Shown: piece after piece, positions 24,097-32,852 of the stretch
How the letters are laid out: each line of letters begins with the position of its first letter
Position numbering within the stretch: the stretch's first letter is position 1
Notes under the pieces: generated by a model
Told to the model about the DNA's origin: nothing
What the model saw: only the letters and a program-made list of their open reading frames with translations
Database searches by the model: none
Translations under genes and position numbers: made by a program
Source: Parcubacteria group bacterium LiPW_15
GTDB lineage: Bacteria; Patescibacteria; Paceibacteria; UBA6257; 2-01-FULL-56-20
Direction of reading: 5' to 3'
Assembly: GCA_007375645.1 (NCBI GenBank)
Contig: VMER01000001.1
Coordinates: forward strand, 1 to 64,000
Length of the DNA stretch: 64,000 bases

Positions 24097-25920
24097 ATGA
24101 CTGCCAACGAGATACGCCAGAAGTTTTTGGAATATATGAAGGGCACGGGGCACGCCGTAGTGCCTTCTTCATCTCTCATCCCCGATGATCCGTCGGTGCT
24201 TTTGACGACTGCCGGCATGCAGCAGTTCAAGAAGTACTACACGGGAGAGGCGGACGCGATGAAGGATTTCGGTTCCAAATCCACCGCTTCCGTTCAGAAG
24301 TCTTTTCGCACTTCGGATATCGAATCCGTCGGCGACGAGCGCCACCTCACTTTTTTTGAGATGCTCGGCAATTTTTCTTTCGGCGGGTATTTCAAGAAAG
24401 AAGCGATAACTTACGGTTATGAATTTATAACCAAAGTTATGGGTTTGGAAATTTCCTATGTAACTATTTTTGAGGGCAAAGAGGACATTGGTGTCCCAAA
24501 GGATGTGGAATCCAAAGAAATATGGAAGAGTTTGGGAGTTCCCGAAGACAAAATAATCGAACAGGGAATGGATGACGTTTTCTGGGGCCCGACCGGTTCC
24601 GGCGGTCCTTGCGGCCCGACCACCGAAATATATGCAAAAGGCAAAAGCTTTACGGGGGAGCCGCTCGAGGTTTGGAATATAGTTTTTAATCAATTCTATT
24701 ACTCCGGAAGCCGCGAGGAATTGAATCAGGGCGTTGAGGGCAAAAAACTTGAACCGCTTCCGACCCCGGGCGTGGATACGGGCATGGGGCTTGAGCGTTT
24801 GGTCATGGTCTCGCAGGACGTGCCGACAATTTTTGAAATAGACCTTTTCCGAAATTCCTTGGGAGCTTTAACGGACTCCATCCCGGACAAGCGTTCCGCA
24901 CGGATCATTGCCGACCATCTTCGCGCTTCCACTTTTCTCTTGGCCGACGGCGTGAGACCTTCCAATAAAGAACGGGGATATATTTTGCGCCGCTTGATCC
25001 GGAGAATGCTCGTAATCGCCAAGCGTCTGAATTTGCCGACCGATGAACTCATAAAATATATCGGCAATATTGTTAAGGAGTATGGGAATTTTTATTTGGA
25101 GCTTAGTGTTAACAGCGGCGTTATTGTCGACGAATTTCGCGCGGAAGCCAAGAAATTTAATGCAACATTGGATAAGGGACTTAAAGAGTTCGATAGACGT
25201 TATCCAGCCGCGAAAGGTTCGGCCGTTGAAGGTCGTCATGCCGGTGAGGATGCGTTCGACCTTTATCAAAGCTACGGGTTTCCGTTGGAAGTTATCGGGG
25301 AGCTTTTAACCGAGAGGAACTATAAATTTAACGAAGTGGAGTTTCGCGCCAAACTGGATGAAGAAATAAAAAAACATCAGGAGATATCCCGTGCCGGAGG
25401 AGAAAAGAAATTCGGCGGGCACGGATTAATTTTGGACACCGGGGAACTTAAAGCCGGAAGCGAGGAGGAGCTGAAGACTGTGACCCGACTTCATACCGCG
25501 ACCCATATGCTTCAAAAGGCTTTGCGCGAAGTTTTGGGCGACGAAGTTCATCAAGCGGGGTCCGATATCACCACCGAGCGCACCAGGTTCGATTTCAGCT
25601 TCCCGCGAAAATTAACCCCGGAAGAAATTAAAAAAGTTGAAGATATCGTTAACCAGAAAGTTCTAGAAGACTTGCCGATGAATAAGGTTGTGCTCCCGAA
25701 AGCGGAAGCGGAAAAGACCGGCGCGCTATTCTTCTTTAAAGAAAAGTATCCAGATCCGGTGAGTGTTTATTATCTTGGGCAGAATATCGAAACCGCTTGG
25801 AGCAAAGAGTTTTGCGGTGGACCGCACGTGACTCGTTCCGGCGAGGTTGGGAAATTAAAGATCCTTAAAGAAGAAGCCGTGGGGAGCGGCATGCGCCGTA
25901 TCCGCGCGACCGTGGAATAG
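24097..25920 (+). CDS. alaS: Alanyl-tRNA synthetase, short form
   Basis: Charges tRNA-Ala. It is 607 residues, against about 875 in E. coli. The class II aminoacylation core and tRNA-recognition helices are present. The editing domain follows, with H-T-A-T-H and C-G-G-P-H supplying its metal ligands. The protein ends there, so the C-terminal oligomerisation and tRNA-binding C-Ala domain is absent. No frameshift was seen near the end. Such shortened forms fit genome-reduced lineages. Confidence 0.93.
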   Translation: MTANEIRQKFLEYMKGTGHAVVPSSSLIPDDPSVLLTTAGMQQFKKYYTGEADAMKDFGSKSTASVQKSFRTSDIESVGDERHLTFFEMLGNFSFGGYFKKEAITYGYEFITKVMGLEISYVTIFEGKEDIGVPKDVESKEIWKSLGVPEDKIIEQGMDDVFWGPTGSGGPCGPTTEIYAKGKSFTGEPLEVWNIVFNQFYYSGSREELNQGVEGKKLEPLPTPGVDTGMGLERLVMVSQDVPTIFEIDLFRNSLGALTDSIPDKRSARIIADHLRASTFLLADGVRPSNKERGYILRRLIRRMLVIAKRLNLPTDELIKYIGNIVKEYGNFYLELSVNSGVIVDEFRAEAKKFNATLDKGLKEFDRRYPAAKGSAVEGRHAGEDAFDLYQSYGFPLEVIGELLTERNYKFNEVEFRAKLDEEIKKHQEISRAGGEKKFGGHGLILDTGELKAGSEEELKTVTRLHTATHMLQKALREVLGDEVHQAGSDITTERTRFDFSFPRKLTPEEIKKVEDIVNQKVLEDLPMNKVVLPKAEAEKTGALFFFKEKYPDPVSVYYLGQNIETAWSKEFCGGPHVTRSGEVGKLKILKEEAVGSGMRRIRATVE

Positions 25921-26092
25921 CTCCAGTTTTGGCTTTTCGAAGGACGATAATTCTGCGGCTCCTGCGGCCGCAGCTTATCTGCGCTCCCTGCCTGCCGGCA
26001 GGCAGGTCGGCAATAAATGCGGTGTTAAAGAATATAAATACACACTAAAAACATTTTGCACGAATATCTCATCAGGGCTACAATAAACGTAT
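25921..26092. repeat. Intergenic stretch with a perfect 20-base palindrome
   Basis: 25987-26006 is a perfect palindrome built from CCTGCCTGCC and its complement. Just upstream is a second GC-rich inverted repeat around GCTCCTGCGGCCGCAG. Otherwise the stretch holds the promoter of the next gene, TTGCAC (26056-26061), 17 bases, TACAAT (26079-26084), eight bases before ATG. Confidence 0.65.
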
Positions 26093-27211
26093 ATGTTCGG
26101 CACCAGAGAAAAATTTCTCATTTTGAACATTGAACCTGCCGGTCCGCGTACTGTGGTCTTCGGCGTCGGTGAGGACAAAAATATTCGGTTTCAAAAGAAT
26201 TTGGACGATTGGAATATCCCTAAATTTTTTAAAGATATATCCAGGAAAAATATGACGGCCGTTGTGAGTTTGCACCCGGCGCTCGGAGCCGTGCGCATCG
26301 TGCCGTTTAAATTCGTGCGCCAGACGCAAAGCGCGCCCTTGGAACACACGGAATTGGAAAACTTTTTAGCCCAGCTTTCCCAAAAAGCTTTTTTGGAGTT
26401 TCGCGCCGATGTGGCTGATGAACTCGGCATAGACGAACTGGACGCGATACTCGTGGAGTCCAAGCCTTTCGCGTATCGCGCGGACGGAAGTTCGGTGAGT
26501 TCTCCTATCGGCCACAAGAGCAAGGAGATACATGGATTCTTGGAATTGCTTTTTACGACCCGGGACGCATTCGATCTTATGCAACCGACCATATATTCCG
26601 GGAATCCGGTTTTTATGACATTGCATGACAAATCAGAACTAATGTCCCTCAAAAAAATGGGGATGGAAAAGATATCTCTCCTGGAGTTTTCCGAGGAGGG
26701 TGGGGCGCGACTTTTGAAATTCGATCTGGATAAGAAAAATGATATGCCCGCAAGCCGCAAGTCAGTCGCTTGGTCGCCAAGCCGCTTTTTTACCCGCCTC
26801 GAAGAACTTTGGAATGTGGATCGCAAAACTGCCATGAGTATTTATTTCCTGTATCTAAAAGATGAGGTTTCGCCGAAACTAAAGGCGCAAATAGAAAAAA
26901 TATGGAACAAAGAGACAAGCACTCTATTTTCGGCGCTTAGGCAGGCTGGGGCCAGGGGAGAGGTATATGTTAAAACCTGGATGCCGCTACCGCTTACTCT
27001 GCCGGCCAGGCAGAAAGGAATAACTCTCCTGGAATTTCCGTTCGGAGATATTTTCGACCGGCTTGGTTTTACTTTTGAGGGCAAACTTTCCGAACTTTCT
27101 CCCAGAGAGGCTTTTGCACAGCTTTCCCCGTTCGTCGAATGCTATTATGATAGTAGCGACCCCCAAGTGAGTCACTCTTTAAGGCGCCGCATACACTGGT
27201 TAATCGGATAA
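26093..27211 (+). CDS. Hypothetical protein, possibly PilM/FtsA-like actin fold
   Basis: 372 residues without a clear transmembrane segment. The N-terminus F-L-I-L-N-I-E-P followed by V-V-F-G-V-G looks like the first strands of an actin-fold protein, but nucleotide motifs are not clear. It abuts the membrane protein gene at 27212, so a cytoplasmic partner of an envelope complex is a reasonable guess. Leaderless start. Confidence 0.5.
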   Translation: MFGTREKFLILNIEPAGPRTVVFGVGEDKNIRFQKNLDDWNIPKFFKDISRKNMTAVVSLHPALGAVRIVPFKFVRQTQSAPLEHTELENFLAQLSQKAFLEFRADVADELGIDELDAILVESKPFAYRADGSSVSSPIGHKSKEIHGFLELLFTTRDAFDLMQPTIYSGNPVFMTLHDKSELMSLKKMGMEKISLLEFSEEGGARLLKFDLDKKNDMPASRKSVAWSPSRFFTRLEELWNVDRKTAMSIYFLYLKDEVSPKLKAQIEKIWNKETSTLFSALRQAGARGEVYVKTWMPLPLTLPARQKGITLLEFPFGDIFDRLGFTFEGKLSELSPREAFAQLSPFVECYYDSSDPQVSHSLRRRIHWLIG

Positions 27212-28771
27212 ATGGCAAAAATAATAATAAACAAAAGCGAAGACGCACGAGCGGTAATTAAAAAAATAGAGAATAGCGAAAGCCGCAAGATAATTTTGGT
27301 TATTCCGAGGCAGTCTGTTTTTGGGGAAGAGGTCAGCAATTTCGAACTTTTGCGGGAAGCGGCTACGGAGCTCGACAAAGAGATAGCAATAGAATCCGTG
27401 GATGAAAACATGCTCGCGCTCGCGAGAGCGAATGAGTTTGAGGCGTTGCATCCTCTATTTGAAGGCGGCGCTCAGGGAAAAGTTTCCGATATCTTGCCGG
27501 CGAAGAATCGCGGGAAAGCCTCCATTCTTAGGCGCCAATCCGAACCGATCCATCACCTGGAGGTGGAATCCGGCGGGTCGTCCGAGGAGATTCTAGCGGA
27601 TGAGCATGGGCATTCCGAGGAGGTGTATGAACCGGTTCCCCCAAAAAAGATCCCTCCAAAGCGAATATTCTATTTTATCGGCGGCATAATTGTTTTGGTC
27701 GGAATATTTTTCGCGGGGACTGCAATCTTTGCCCGCGCGGACATAAGCCTTCGTTTTAAAAAAACGCCCTGGCAGGATGCCTCAATAATGAAAGCCTCGA
27801 TCGATCAGATCACCGGAACTTTAAAGGCACAGATATTCAATCCTGTTAAGTCCGCAACCCCGCTTTTCCCGGCATCCGGAAAATCGCAAGTTTCGATTAA
27901 GGCAGAGGGAAGGATAACTATTTTTAATGCCTACAGTTCCAAATCGCAGCAGCTTGTGGCAACTACAAGATTTGAAACTCCGGACGGAAAAATATTACGG
28001 CTGAAATCTCAAATTACCGTTCCGGGCGCAAAGATCCAGGACGGGAAAATTATTCCTTCAAGTATTGAAGCGGATATTATCGCCGATAAGCCGGGAGCCG
28101 AATACAATGTGGGCCCGATAGAAAAACTTACTATCCCCGGGTTCGAGGGATCTCCTCGCTTCGACGGTTTTTATGGAAAGATAGATTCCCAGCTCAAAGG
28201 CGGATTTGTCGGTGTGCGCCAGGTTCCGACAGCTGCAGATATTGCTTCCGCAAAAACTAAGACCACGGAACTTTTGAAAGCGGCATTCGGCCCCAACTTC
28301 CTGGAGACAATTTCCGGCGGACTTATGATCCTGGATGGGGCTTCGGCCTTTGAAGTGACCAAACTTACCGTAGATCCGACTACGGACAACGACGGAAATT
28401 TCTCCGTTCTTGGCCAGGCAAAGTATACAGCTATCGGGTTTAAGGAGGAGGATCTGAGAGCTGCCATTCTTGTGAAAGCACGGGAGCAGGATTCTAATGC
28501 GTCCTTCGAAAGTATAAATCTTAAATATTCCAAGATTCAGCCGGACTTCAAAAAGGGGACATTAACTTTCGAGGTGGATTCAGAAGGAGTTGTAACTCCG
28601 GCTTTTGATCCGGAGGCATTCAAAGCGTCGGTTCTTGGCAAGCCGGCAACCGAGGTTAAGGGTATGATTCTCGGGCTTCCCGAGCTTTCCGACGGCAAAA
28701 TCTCTCTTTCTCCCGCCTGGATCTCAACGGTTCCAGCGTCTGCCGGCAAGGTTAGGATAACCGTAGAATAG
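27212..28771 (+). CDS. Large membrane-anchored protein, baseplate-J-like
   Basis: 519 residues. A cytoplasmic N-terminal domain (about 1-145, beginning I-I-I-N-K-S-E-D) is followed by a Pro/Lys linker, one membrane helix (about 150-172), and an extracytoplasmic domain. The latter resembles the baseplate J/gp47-like proteins common in Patescibacteria. It starts directly after the stop of the upstream gene. The function is not established. A role in an envelope-spanning assembly is an inference from layout. Confidence 0.6.
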   Translation: MAKIIINKSEDARAVIKKIENSESRKIILVIPRQSVFGEEVSNFELLREAATELDKEIAIESVDENMLALARANEFEALHPLFEGGAQGKVSDILPAKNRGKASILRRQSEPIHHLEVESGGSSEEILADEHGHSEEVYEPVPPKKIPPKRIFYFIGGIIVLVGIFFAGTAIFARADISLRFKKTPWQDASIMKASIDQITGTLKAQIFNPVKSATPLFPASGKSQVSIKAEGRITIFNAYSSKSQQLVATTRFETPDGKILRLKSQITVPGAKIQDGKIIPSSIEADIIADKPGAEYNVGPIEKLTIPGFEGSPRFDGFYGKIDSQLKGGFVGVRQVPTAADIASAKTKTTELLKAAFGPNFLETISGGLMILDGASAFEVTKLTVDPTTDNDGNFSVLGQAKYTAIGFKEEDLRAAILVKAREQDSNASFESINLKYSKIQPDFKKGTLTFEVDSEGVVTPAFDPEAFKASVLGKPATEVKGMILGLPELSDGKISLSPAWISTVPASAGKVRITVE

Positions 28772-28777
28772 GGATAG

Positions 28778-28806
28778 TTGACATAAATGGGGGGTTCGAA
28801 TACAAT
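28778..28806 (+). promoter_or_regulatory. Promoter of the infA-rpsI operon
   Basis: Consensus TTGACA, a 17-base spacer and TACAAT. It stands 20 bases before ATG 28827, leaving a leader of roughly 13 bases. It is the strongest promoter seen for core genes here and drives nine genes. Confidence 0.85.
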
Positions 28807-28826
28807 TATCGCACCGGCTTTAGTTT

Positions 28827-29048
28827 ATGACAGAATCTAAAAAGTCAGTTCTTCCGCACATAGAAGGTCAGGTGGAGGAGGCCCTACCGGGCCTTTCCTT
28901 TAGGGTTCGTCTTCCGGATGGAAGGCTGATCCTTGGCCACCTTTCCGGCAAAATGCGTTTGCATCATATACGCATTGTTCCGGGCGATAAGGTCCTCATG
29001 GAGTTGAGTCTGGACGGGGAGCGCGGGAGAATAACACGCCGAAATTAA
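28827..29048 (+). CDS. infA: Translation initiation factor IF-1
   Basis: 73 residues forming an OB fold that binds the ribosomal A site at initiation. Typical segments are G-x-V-x-E-A-L-P and the H-L-S-G-K-M-R-x-H-x-I region. First gene of the ribosomal operon. Confidence 0.95.
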   Translation: MTESKKSVLPHIEGQVEEALPGLSFRVRLPDGRLILGHLSGKMRLHHIRIVPGDKVLMELSLDGERGRITRRN

Positions 29049-29049
29049 A

Positions 29050-29163
29050 ATGAAAGTACGTTCGTCTATAAAAAAGATGTGTCAGAATTGTAAGGTTGTT
29101 AAAAGAGACGGCCGCCTCTTTGTTATCTGTAAGATTAAAAAACATAAACAGCGTCAAGGTTAA
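29050..29163 (+). CDS. rpmJ: Ribosomal protein bL36
   Basis: 37 residues: basic start M-K-V-R-S-S-I-K-K, then C-Q-N-C and a third Cys in V-I-C-K-I-K-K-H-K-Q-R-Q-G. That is the zinc-binding form. The last ligand is His, as in the family. It lies one base after infA and two bases before rpsM, the conserved order. Confidence 0.95.
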   Translation: MKVRSSIKKMCQNCKVVKRDGRLFVICKIKKHKQRQG

Positions 29164-29165
29164 AA

Positions 29166-29549
29166 ATGCGTCTACTTGGTGTAAACATTCCGGATCAAAA
29201 GCAAATTAAATATTCCCTTACCTACGTTTATGGTATCGGGCTGACTACGAGCGCTAAAGTTCTCGCCGAAACCAAGATTGATCCGAAAAAACTTGCGAAG
29301 GACTTGACTCAGGATGAACAGAACAAACTTAAGAATTTTGTGGAAAAGACCTTTCGCATTGAAGGAGAGCTTCGCCAAGTTATTCGACAGAACGTAAATC
29401 GCCTGAAGGATCTTAAGGTTTATCGCGGTATCCGACACGCGCGCCACTTGCCGACCAGGGGTCAGAGAACTCGCACCAATTCTCGTACCGTTCGAGGAAA
29501 TATCAGAAAGACCGCCGGCAGCGGTAAGAGAAAAGTTGAACTCAAGTAA
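29166..29549 (+). CDS. rpsM: Ribosomal protein uS13
   Basis: 127 residues of the 30S head. It has the helix-two-turn-helix segment Y-G-I-G-L-T-T-S and the C-terminal signature R-H-x-R-x-L-P-T-R-G-Q-R-T-R-T-N-S-R. Confidence 0.96.
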   Translation: MRLLGVNIPDQKQIKYSLTYVYGIGLTTSAKVLAETKIDPKKLAKDLTQDEQNKLKNFVEKTFRIEGELRQVIRQNVNRLKDLKVYRGIRHARHLPTRGQRTRTNSRTVRGNIRKTAGSGKRKVELK

Positions 29550-29551
29550 AA

Positions 29552-29974
29552 ATGGCAAAAACCACTAAAGCTAAAACCTCCGGAGATTCTGCGGCGAAGG
29601 CTGCCTCCTCCACAAAGAAAATCAAGAAAGTCTTGTCCGGCAAGATTTATATAAACGCATCCTATAACAACACGATCGTTTCCGTAACCGATGAGAAGGG
29701 AAACATCATCGCTTGGGCCACCGCCGGCTCCCTGGGCTTCTCCGGGCCGAAAAAGGCCACCCCGTTCGCAGCCTCAAAGATCATGTCTGTCATTATCGAA
29801 AAGCTTAAAGCTTCCGGCACCATTGACTTGGATGTAGTTGTAAAAGGCGTCGGTTCCGGCAGAGATTCCGCTGTTCGCTCCCTTTTGAACCAGGGCTTTA
29901 ACATAAATTCCATCAAGGACGTCACTCCGGTTCCGCACAACGGTCCGCGACCCGCTAAAACCCGCCGCGTTTAA
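29552..29974 (+). CDS. rpsK: Ribosomal protein uS11
   Basis: 140 residues of the 30S platform. The N-terminal extension is Lys/Ala/Ser-rich. The core carries N-A-S-Y-N-N-T-I-V-S-V-T-D, and the C-terminus has H-N-G-P-R-P-A-K-T-R-R-V. Two bases after rpsM. Confidence 0.96.
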   Translation: MAKTTKAKTSGDSAAKAASSTKKIKKVLSGKIYINASYNNTIVSVTDEKGNIIAWATAGSLGFSGPKKATPFAASKIMSVIIEKLKASGTIDLDVVVKGVGSGRDSAVRSLLNQGFNINSIKDVTPVPHNGPRPAKTRRV

Positions 29975-30009
29975 TATTCTAACCTGCTACAAATTACTTA
30001 CTAATAAAA

Positions 30010-30636
30010 ATGTTGGGACCAAAAGAAAAAAAAGAAAGAGCCTTGGGAGAGAGATTGCATCTTAAGGGCACTCGTTGCGACGGCCCGAAGTGTGCCGCTG
30101 TAAGGCGCCCCTATCCTCCCGGTGCCCATGGCCAGGGTCGTCACAGGGCCCTTTCTGATTTCGGCAAACAGCTTAAGGAAAAACAAAAATTTAAGCTAAC
30201 TTATTTGCTTGACGAAAGGAACTTGAGCCGCATTTTCGGAGAGGCCGTTAAAAATGCAAAGGTCAGCGCCGGTGGTGTTGGCGCGAAGTTTGTCGAGCTT
30301 TTGGAGCGTCGTTTGGATAACGTTGTTTTTCGAATGGGCTTGGCGCCGTCCCGGCTTGCCGCAAGGCAGCTTGTTCTCCATGGGCACATCTTTGTGAATG
30401 GCCGCCGTTCTCGCGCTCCCGGCAATGAAGTTTGTCCGGATGACACGATCTCGGTTCGCAAGGAGTCTCTGTCCGAAGGACCATTCCGCGATTTGAAAGA
30501 GAAATTAAAAACCTATGACATGCCAAAATGGCTGGCGCTCAATCCAGAAAACCTAGAAGGTCGAATGACGACACTGCCAACCGATGTGGACATGCCTTTT
30601 GAAGTAAGTTTGCTTGTCGAAGCATTCAGCAAATAA
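30010..30636 (+). CDS. rpsD: Ribosomal protein uS4
   Basis: 208 residues. It nucleates 30S assembly. The S4 RNA-binding domain starts near L-E-R-R-L-D-N-V-V-F-R. The N-terminal part has only the Cys pair of R-C-D-G-P-K-C visible, so zinc binding is uncertain. Confidence 0.96.
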   Translation: MLGPKEKKERALGERLHLKGTRCDGPKCAAVRRPYPPGAHGQGRHRALSDFGKQLKEKQKFKLTYLLDERNLSRIFGEAVKNAKVSAGGVGAKFVELLERRLDNVVFRMGLAPSRLAARQLVLHGHIFVNGRRSRAPGNEVCPDDTISVRKESLSEGPFRDLKEKLKTYDMPKWLALNPENLEGRMTTLPTDVDMPFEVSLLVEAFSK

Positions 30637-30644
30637 AAAAATAA

Positions 30645-31394
30645 ATGGAAATAACACATCTTAGCGAATCCGTTTCTATCAAAACCATCTCTGAAGACGC
30701 GAAGAAGGGTGTTTTCGAAGTGGAGGGTCTTTATGCGGGTTACGGTTTAACTCTGGGCAATGCCCTTCGCCGCACTCTCCTTTCTTCTTTGCCCGGAGCT
30801 GCGGTTACTTACTTAAAAATAAAGAACGTTCCGCATGAGTTTTCAACCCTTCCGGGAATGAAGGAGGATTTGATCCAGCTCATGCTCAATTTCAAAAAGC
30901 TGCGTTTTGCGACCGATTCCAATGAACCGCAAGTTCTAACCCTGAAATGCAAGGGCGAAAAGGAAGTTATCGGCGCCGATATCGAACTCAACAGCGAAGT
31001 GGAGATCCTGAACCCGGAAGAGATGCTCGCCAGCCTGACCGCGAAAGATTCCGAATTTGACGCGGAAGTAACCGTAGAGCGCGGACTTGGATATTCTCCG
31101 GCCGAAGCCAGGAAGAGCGAAAAATTACCGATAGGCGTTATCGCTTTGGATGCTTTCTTCTCTCCGGTTGTGAGCGTAAACTACAACGTTGAAGATATGC
31201 GTGTAGGCGACAGGACGGATTACAATCGTCTTCGCCTCGAAGTTGAGACCGATGGCACCGTAAGCCCGTCTTCCGCGCTTCATAAAGCGACCAACATTTT
31301 GAAGGACCACTTTGAGAAGGTTGCCGCGCTTGAAGTTAAAGAAGCCGCCCCTGCGGAAGCGAAACCGGCGAAAAAGAAAACTTCCAAAAAGTAA
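30645..31394 (+). CDS. rpoA: RNA polymerase alpha subunit lacking the C-terminal domain
   Basis: Scaffold for RNA polymerase assembly. The N-terminal domain is complete, with the T-L-G-N-A-L-R-R-T-L-L dimerisation helix and the V-E-R-G-L-G-Y segment. The protein ends at 249 residues with an Ala/Lys/Pro tail, against about 315-330 in most bacteria. The helix-hairpin-helix alpha-CTD that binds UP elements and activators is therefore missing. No remnant of it lies in the six bases before rplQ. Confidence 0.95.
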   Translation: MEITHLSESVSIKTISEDAKKGVFEVEGLYAGYGLTLGNALRRTLLSSLPGAAVTYLKIKNVPHEFSTLPGMKEDLIQLMLNFKKLRFATDSNEPQVLTLKCKGEKEVIGADIELNSEVEILNPEEMLASLTAKDSEFDAEVTVERGLGYSPAEARKSEKLPIGVIALDAFFSPVVSVNYNVEDMRVGDRTDYNRLRLEVETDGTVSPSSALHKATNILKDHFEKVAALEVKEAAPAEAKPAKKKTSKK

Positions 31395-31399
31395 ATCTC

Positions 31400-31753
31400 A
31401 TGAGGCATAAGAAAGAAGGCAGAAAATTTCACAGAGAGACCGGACAGCGCAAATCTTTTGTGCGCTCTCTTATGCTTGCCCTATTGAAGACCGGAAAGAT
31501 AAAGACCACCGAAGCTCGCGCGAAGGAAATAAAACCGCTTGTGGAGAAAGCCATAACCCTCGCCAAGAAGCAGGATCTGGCCAGCCGCCGTTTGCTTATT
31601 TCCCGCCTTCATGATAAAAAAATAGTCCAAAAGCTTTGCGATGAACTGGCCAAGAAATATGCGGATCGCAAGGGCGGTTTCACAAGGATCGTGAAGCTCG
31701 GCGTAGTGAGAAAACGGGACGCAACCAGAATGGTAGAGATATCTTTTGTATAA
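31400..31753 (+). CDS. rplQ: Ribosomal protein bL17
   Basis: 117 residues of the 50S subunit, opening M-R-H-K-K-E-G-R-K-F and carrying K-x-T-E-A-R-A-K-E. It lies six bases after rpoA, the usual order. Confidence 0.95.
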   Translation: MRHKKEGRKFHRETGQRKSFVRSLMLALLKTGKIKTTEARAKEIKPLVEKAITLAKKQDLASRRLLISRLHDKKIVQKLCDELAKKYADRKGGFTRIVKLGVVRKRDATRMVEISFV

Positions 31754-31754
31754 A

Positions 31755-32117
31755 ATGGACTACGTAATCGACGCAAAAAACAGACCGCTCGGACGCGTTG
31801 CCTCCGAAGCAGCGCTCATTCTTCAGGGCAAAAAGAGCCCGGCTTATAATCCAAGAAAGATCGGGTCCGACCGCGTTCTTTTAAAGAACTACTTACAGGT
31901 CACTTTAACCGGAAGAAAGTTCAAGGAAAAACTTTACCATCATCACACCGGGTACATGGGTCATTTGAAGACCGAAACTTTTGAGATGGCCTGGAACAAG
32001 GATCCAAAAAAAGTCATCCGTGAGGTTATACTTCATATGCTTCCCAAGAACTTCATCCAGTCGAAGAGGATATTAAATCTAGTTTTCGTGGAAAATGGAG
32101 AAAAAGCAAATGATTAA
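31755..32117 (+). CDS. rplM: Ribosomal protein uL13
   Basis: 120 residues. A-K-N-R-P-L-G-R-V-A-S, K-x-Y-H-H-x-T-G-Y and L-P-K-N are family segments. ATG 31755 follows the rplQ stop; an upstream TTG at 31746 would overlap that gene and is not needed. Confidence 0.95.
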   Translation: MDYVIDAKNRPLGRVASEAALILQGKKSPAYNPRKIGSDRVLLKNYLQVTLTGRKFKEKLYHHHTGYMGHLKTETFEMAWNKDPKKVIREVILHMLPKNFIQSKRILNLVFVENGEKAND

Positions 32118-32604
32118 AAAAGAAGTTAAGGAAAAGAAGCCGATTGCCCACAAGGCTCCTGCGGATAAGCCGGTAGCTCATCATGCTGCCACCCATGCCG
32201 CTCCGGCGGTTAAGGCCGGCCGTTATTTTGAAGGCATTGGCCGTAGGAAGACTGCGTCCGCCAGAGTGCGTGTTTCTAAGGGCTCCGGAAAGTTTGTTGT
32301 AAACGGCCGCACAGTGGACAAATATTTTCAAACGAATAAACTCCTCGCTATCGCCGAAGAGTCGCTTAAAAGGCTCAATATGGCGGATAACGTGGATGTG
32401 AGCGTGAAGATCGATGGCGGAGGCATCAACGCCCAGGCCGAGGCCGTAAGACACGGTGTTTCTAGGGCCCTGGTCTTAATGCAGCCCGACTTAAAGCTCC
32501 AATTGGCCTCTCTGGGACTTCTGACCCGCGACTCCCGCATGGTGGAACGCAAGAAGCCAGGTTTGAAGAAAGCCAGAAGGGCTCCGCAGTGGAAGAAACG
32601 GTAA
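32110..32604 (+). CDS. rpsI: Ribosomal protein uS9
   Basis: 164 residues, longer than usual because of an N-terminal extension of about 40 residues rich in Lys, Ala and His. The core has G-R-R-K-T-A-S-A-R-V-R and ends in the C-terminal K-K-x-R-R-A-P-Q-W-K-K-R tail that reaches the P-site tRNA. ATG 32110 overlaps the rplM stop and has a GGAG site nine bases upstream, so it is preferred to ATG 32095. Confidence 0.94.
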   Translation: MIKKEVKEKKPIAHKAPADKPVAHHAATHAAPAVKAGRYFEGIGRRKTASARVRVSKGSGKFVVNGRTVDKYFQTNKLLAIAEESLKRLNMADNVDVSVKIDGGGINAQAEAVRHGVSRALVLMQPDLKLQLASLGLLTRDSRMVERKKPGLKKARRAPQWKKR

Positions 32605-32607
32605 TTC

Positions 32608-32633
32608 AAAAGCTCCCCGAAAGGGGAGCTTTT
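32608..32633 (+). terminator. Terminator of the ribosomal operon
   Basis: Stem AAAAGCTCCCC with GGGGAGCTTTT around GAAA, directly after rpsI. Confidence 0.88.
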
Positions 32634-32657
32634 AGTTTCTCCCATTGCGGAGATGGA

Positions 32658-32738
32658 GGGGGTCGGGGAGGAACGGGAAATGAGTTCCTCCCCGTGTTGG
32701 AATTACTCAGAACCGAGGGTTTTGAGGGAGCGGAGCGA
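32658..32738 (+). repeat. Hairpin-tail repeat, copy 1
   Basis: GGTCGGGGAGGAAC pairs with GTTCCTCCCC, then a tail around ATTACTCAGAACCGAGGGTT and GAGGGAGCGGAGCGA. Copy 2 at 48329-48405 and copy 3 (reversed) at 38028-38098 keep the tail while the stem sequence changes but still pairs. It lies between two terminators in an otherwise empty stretch (32634-32815). Confidence 0.7.
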
Positions 32739-32760
32739 CGCCGCATTGGAAGAAACGTTA

Positions 32761-32795
32761 AAAAAAGAAACCCCGCGAAAGCGGGGATTTCTTTT
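32761..32795. terminator. Symmetrical hairpin, terminator-like on both strands
   Basis: AAAGAAA-CCCCGC, GAAA loop, GCGGGG-A-TTTCTTT. It insulates the ABC exporter unit from upstream transcription. Confidence 0.75.
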
Positions 32796-32815
32796 AGTTC
32801 TCATTCTTGTAACCT

Positions 32816-32845
32816 TTGACAAGCCAACCCGTTATATTGTATGCT
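32816..32845 (+). promoter_or_regulatory. Promoter of the small ORF and ABC exporter
   Basis: TTGACA, 18 bases, TATGCT. The next ATG (32853) is seven bases further on, the spacing seen at other leaderless genes in this window. Confidence 0.65.
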
Positions 32846-32852
32846 CCCGACC

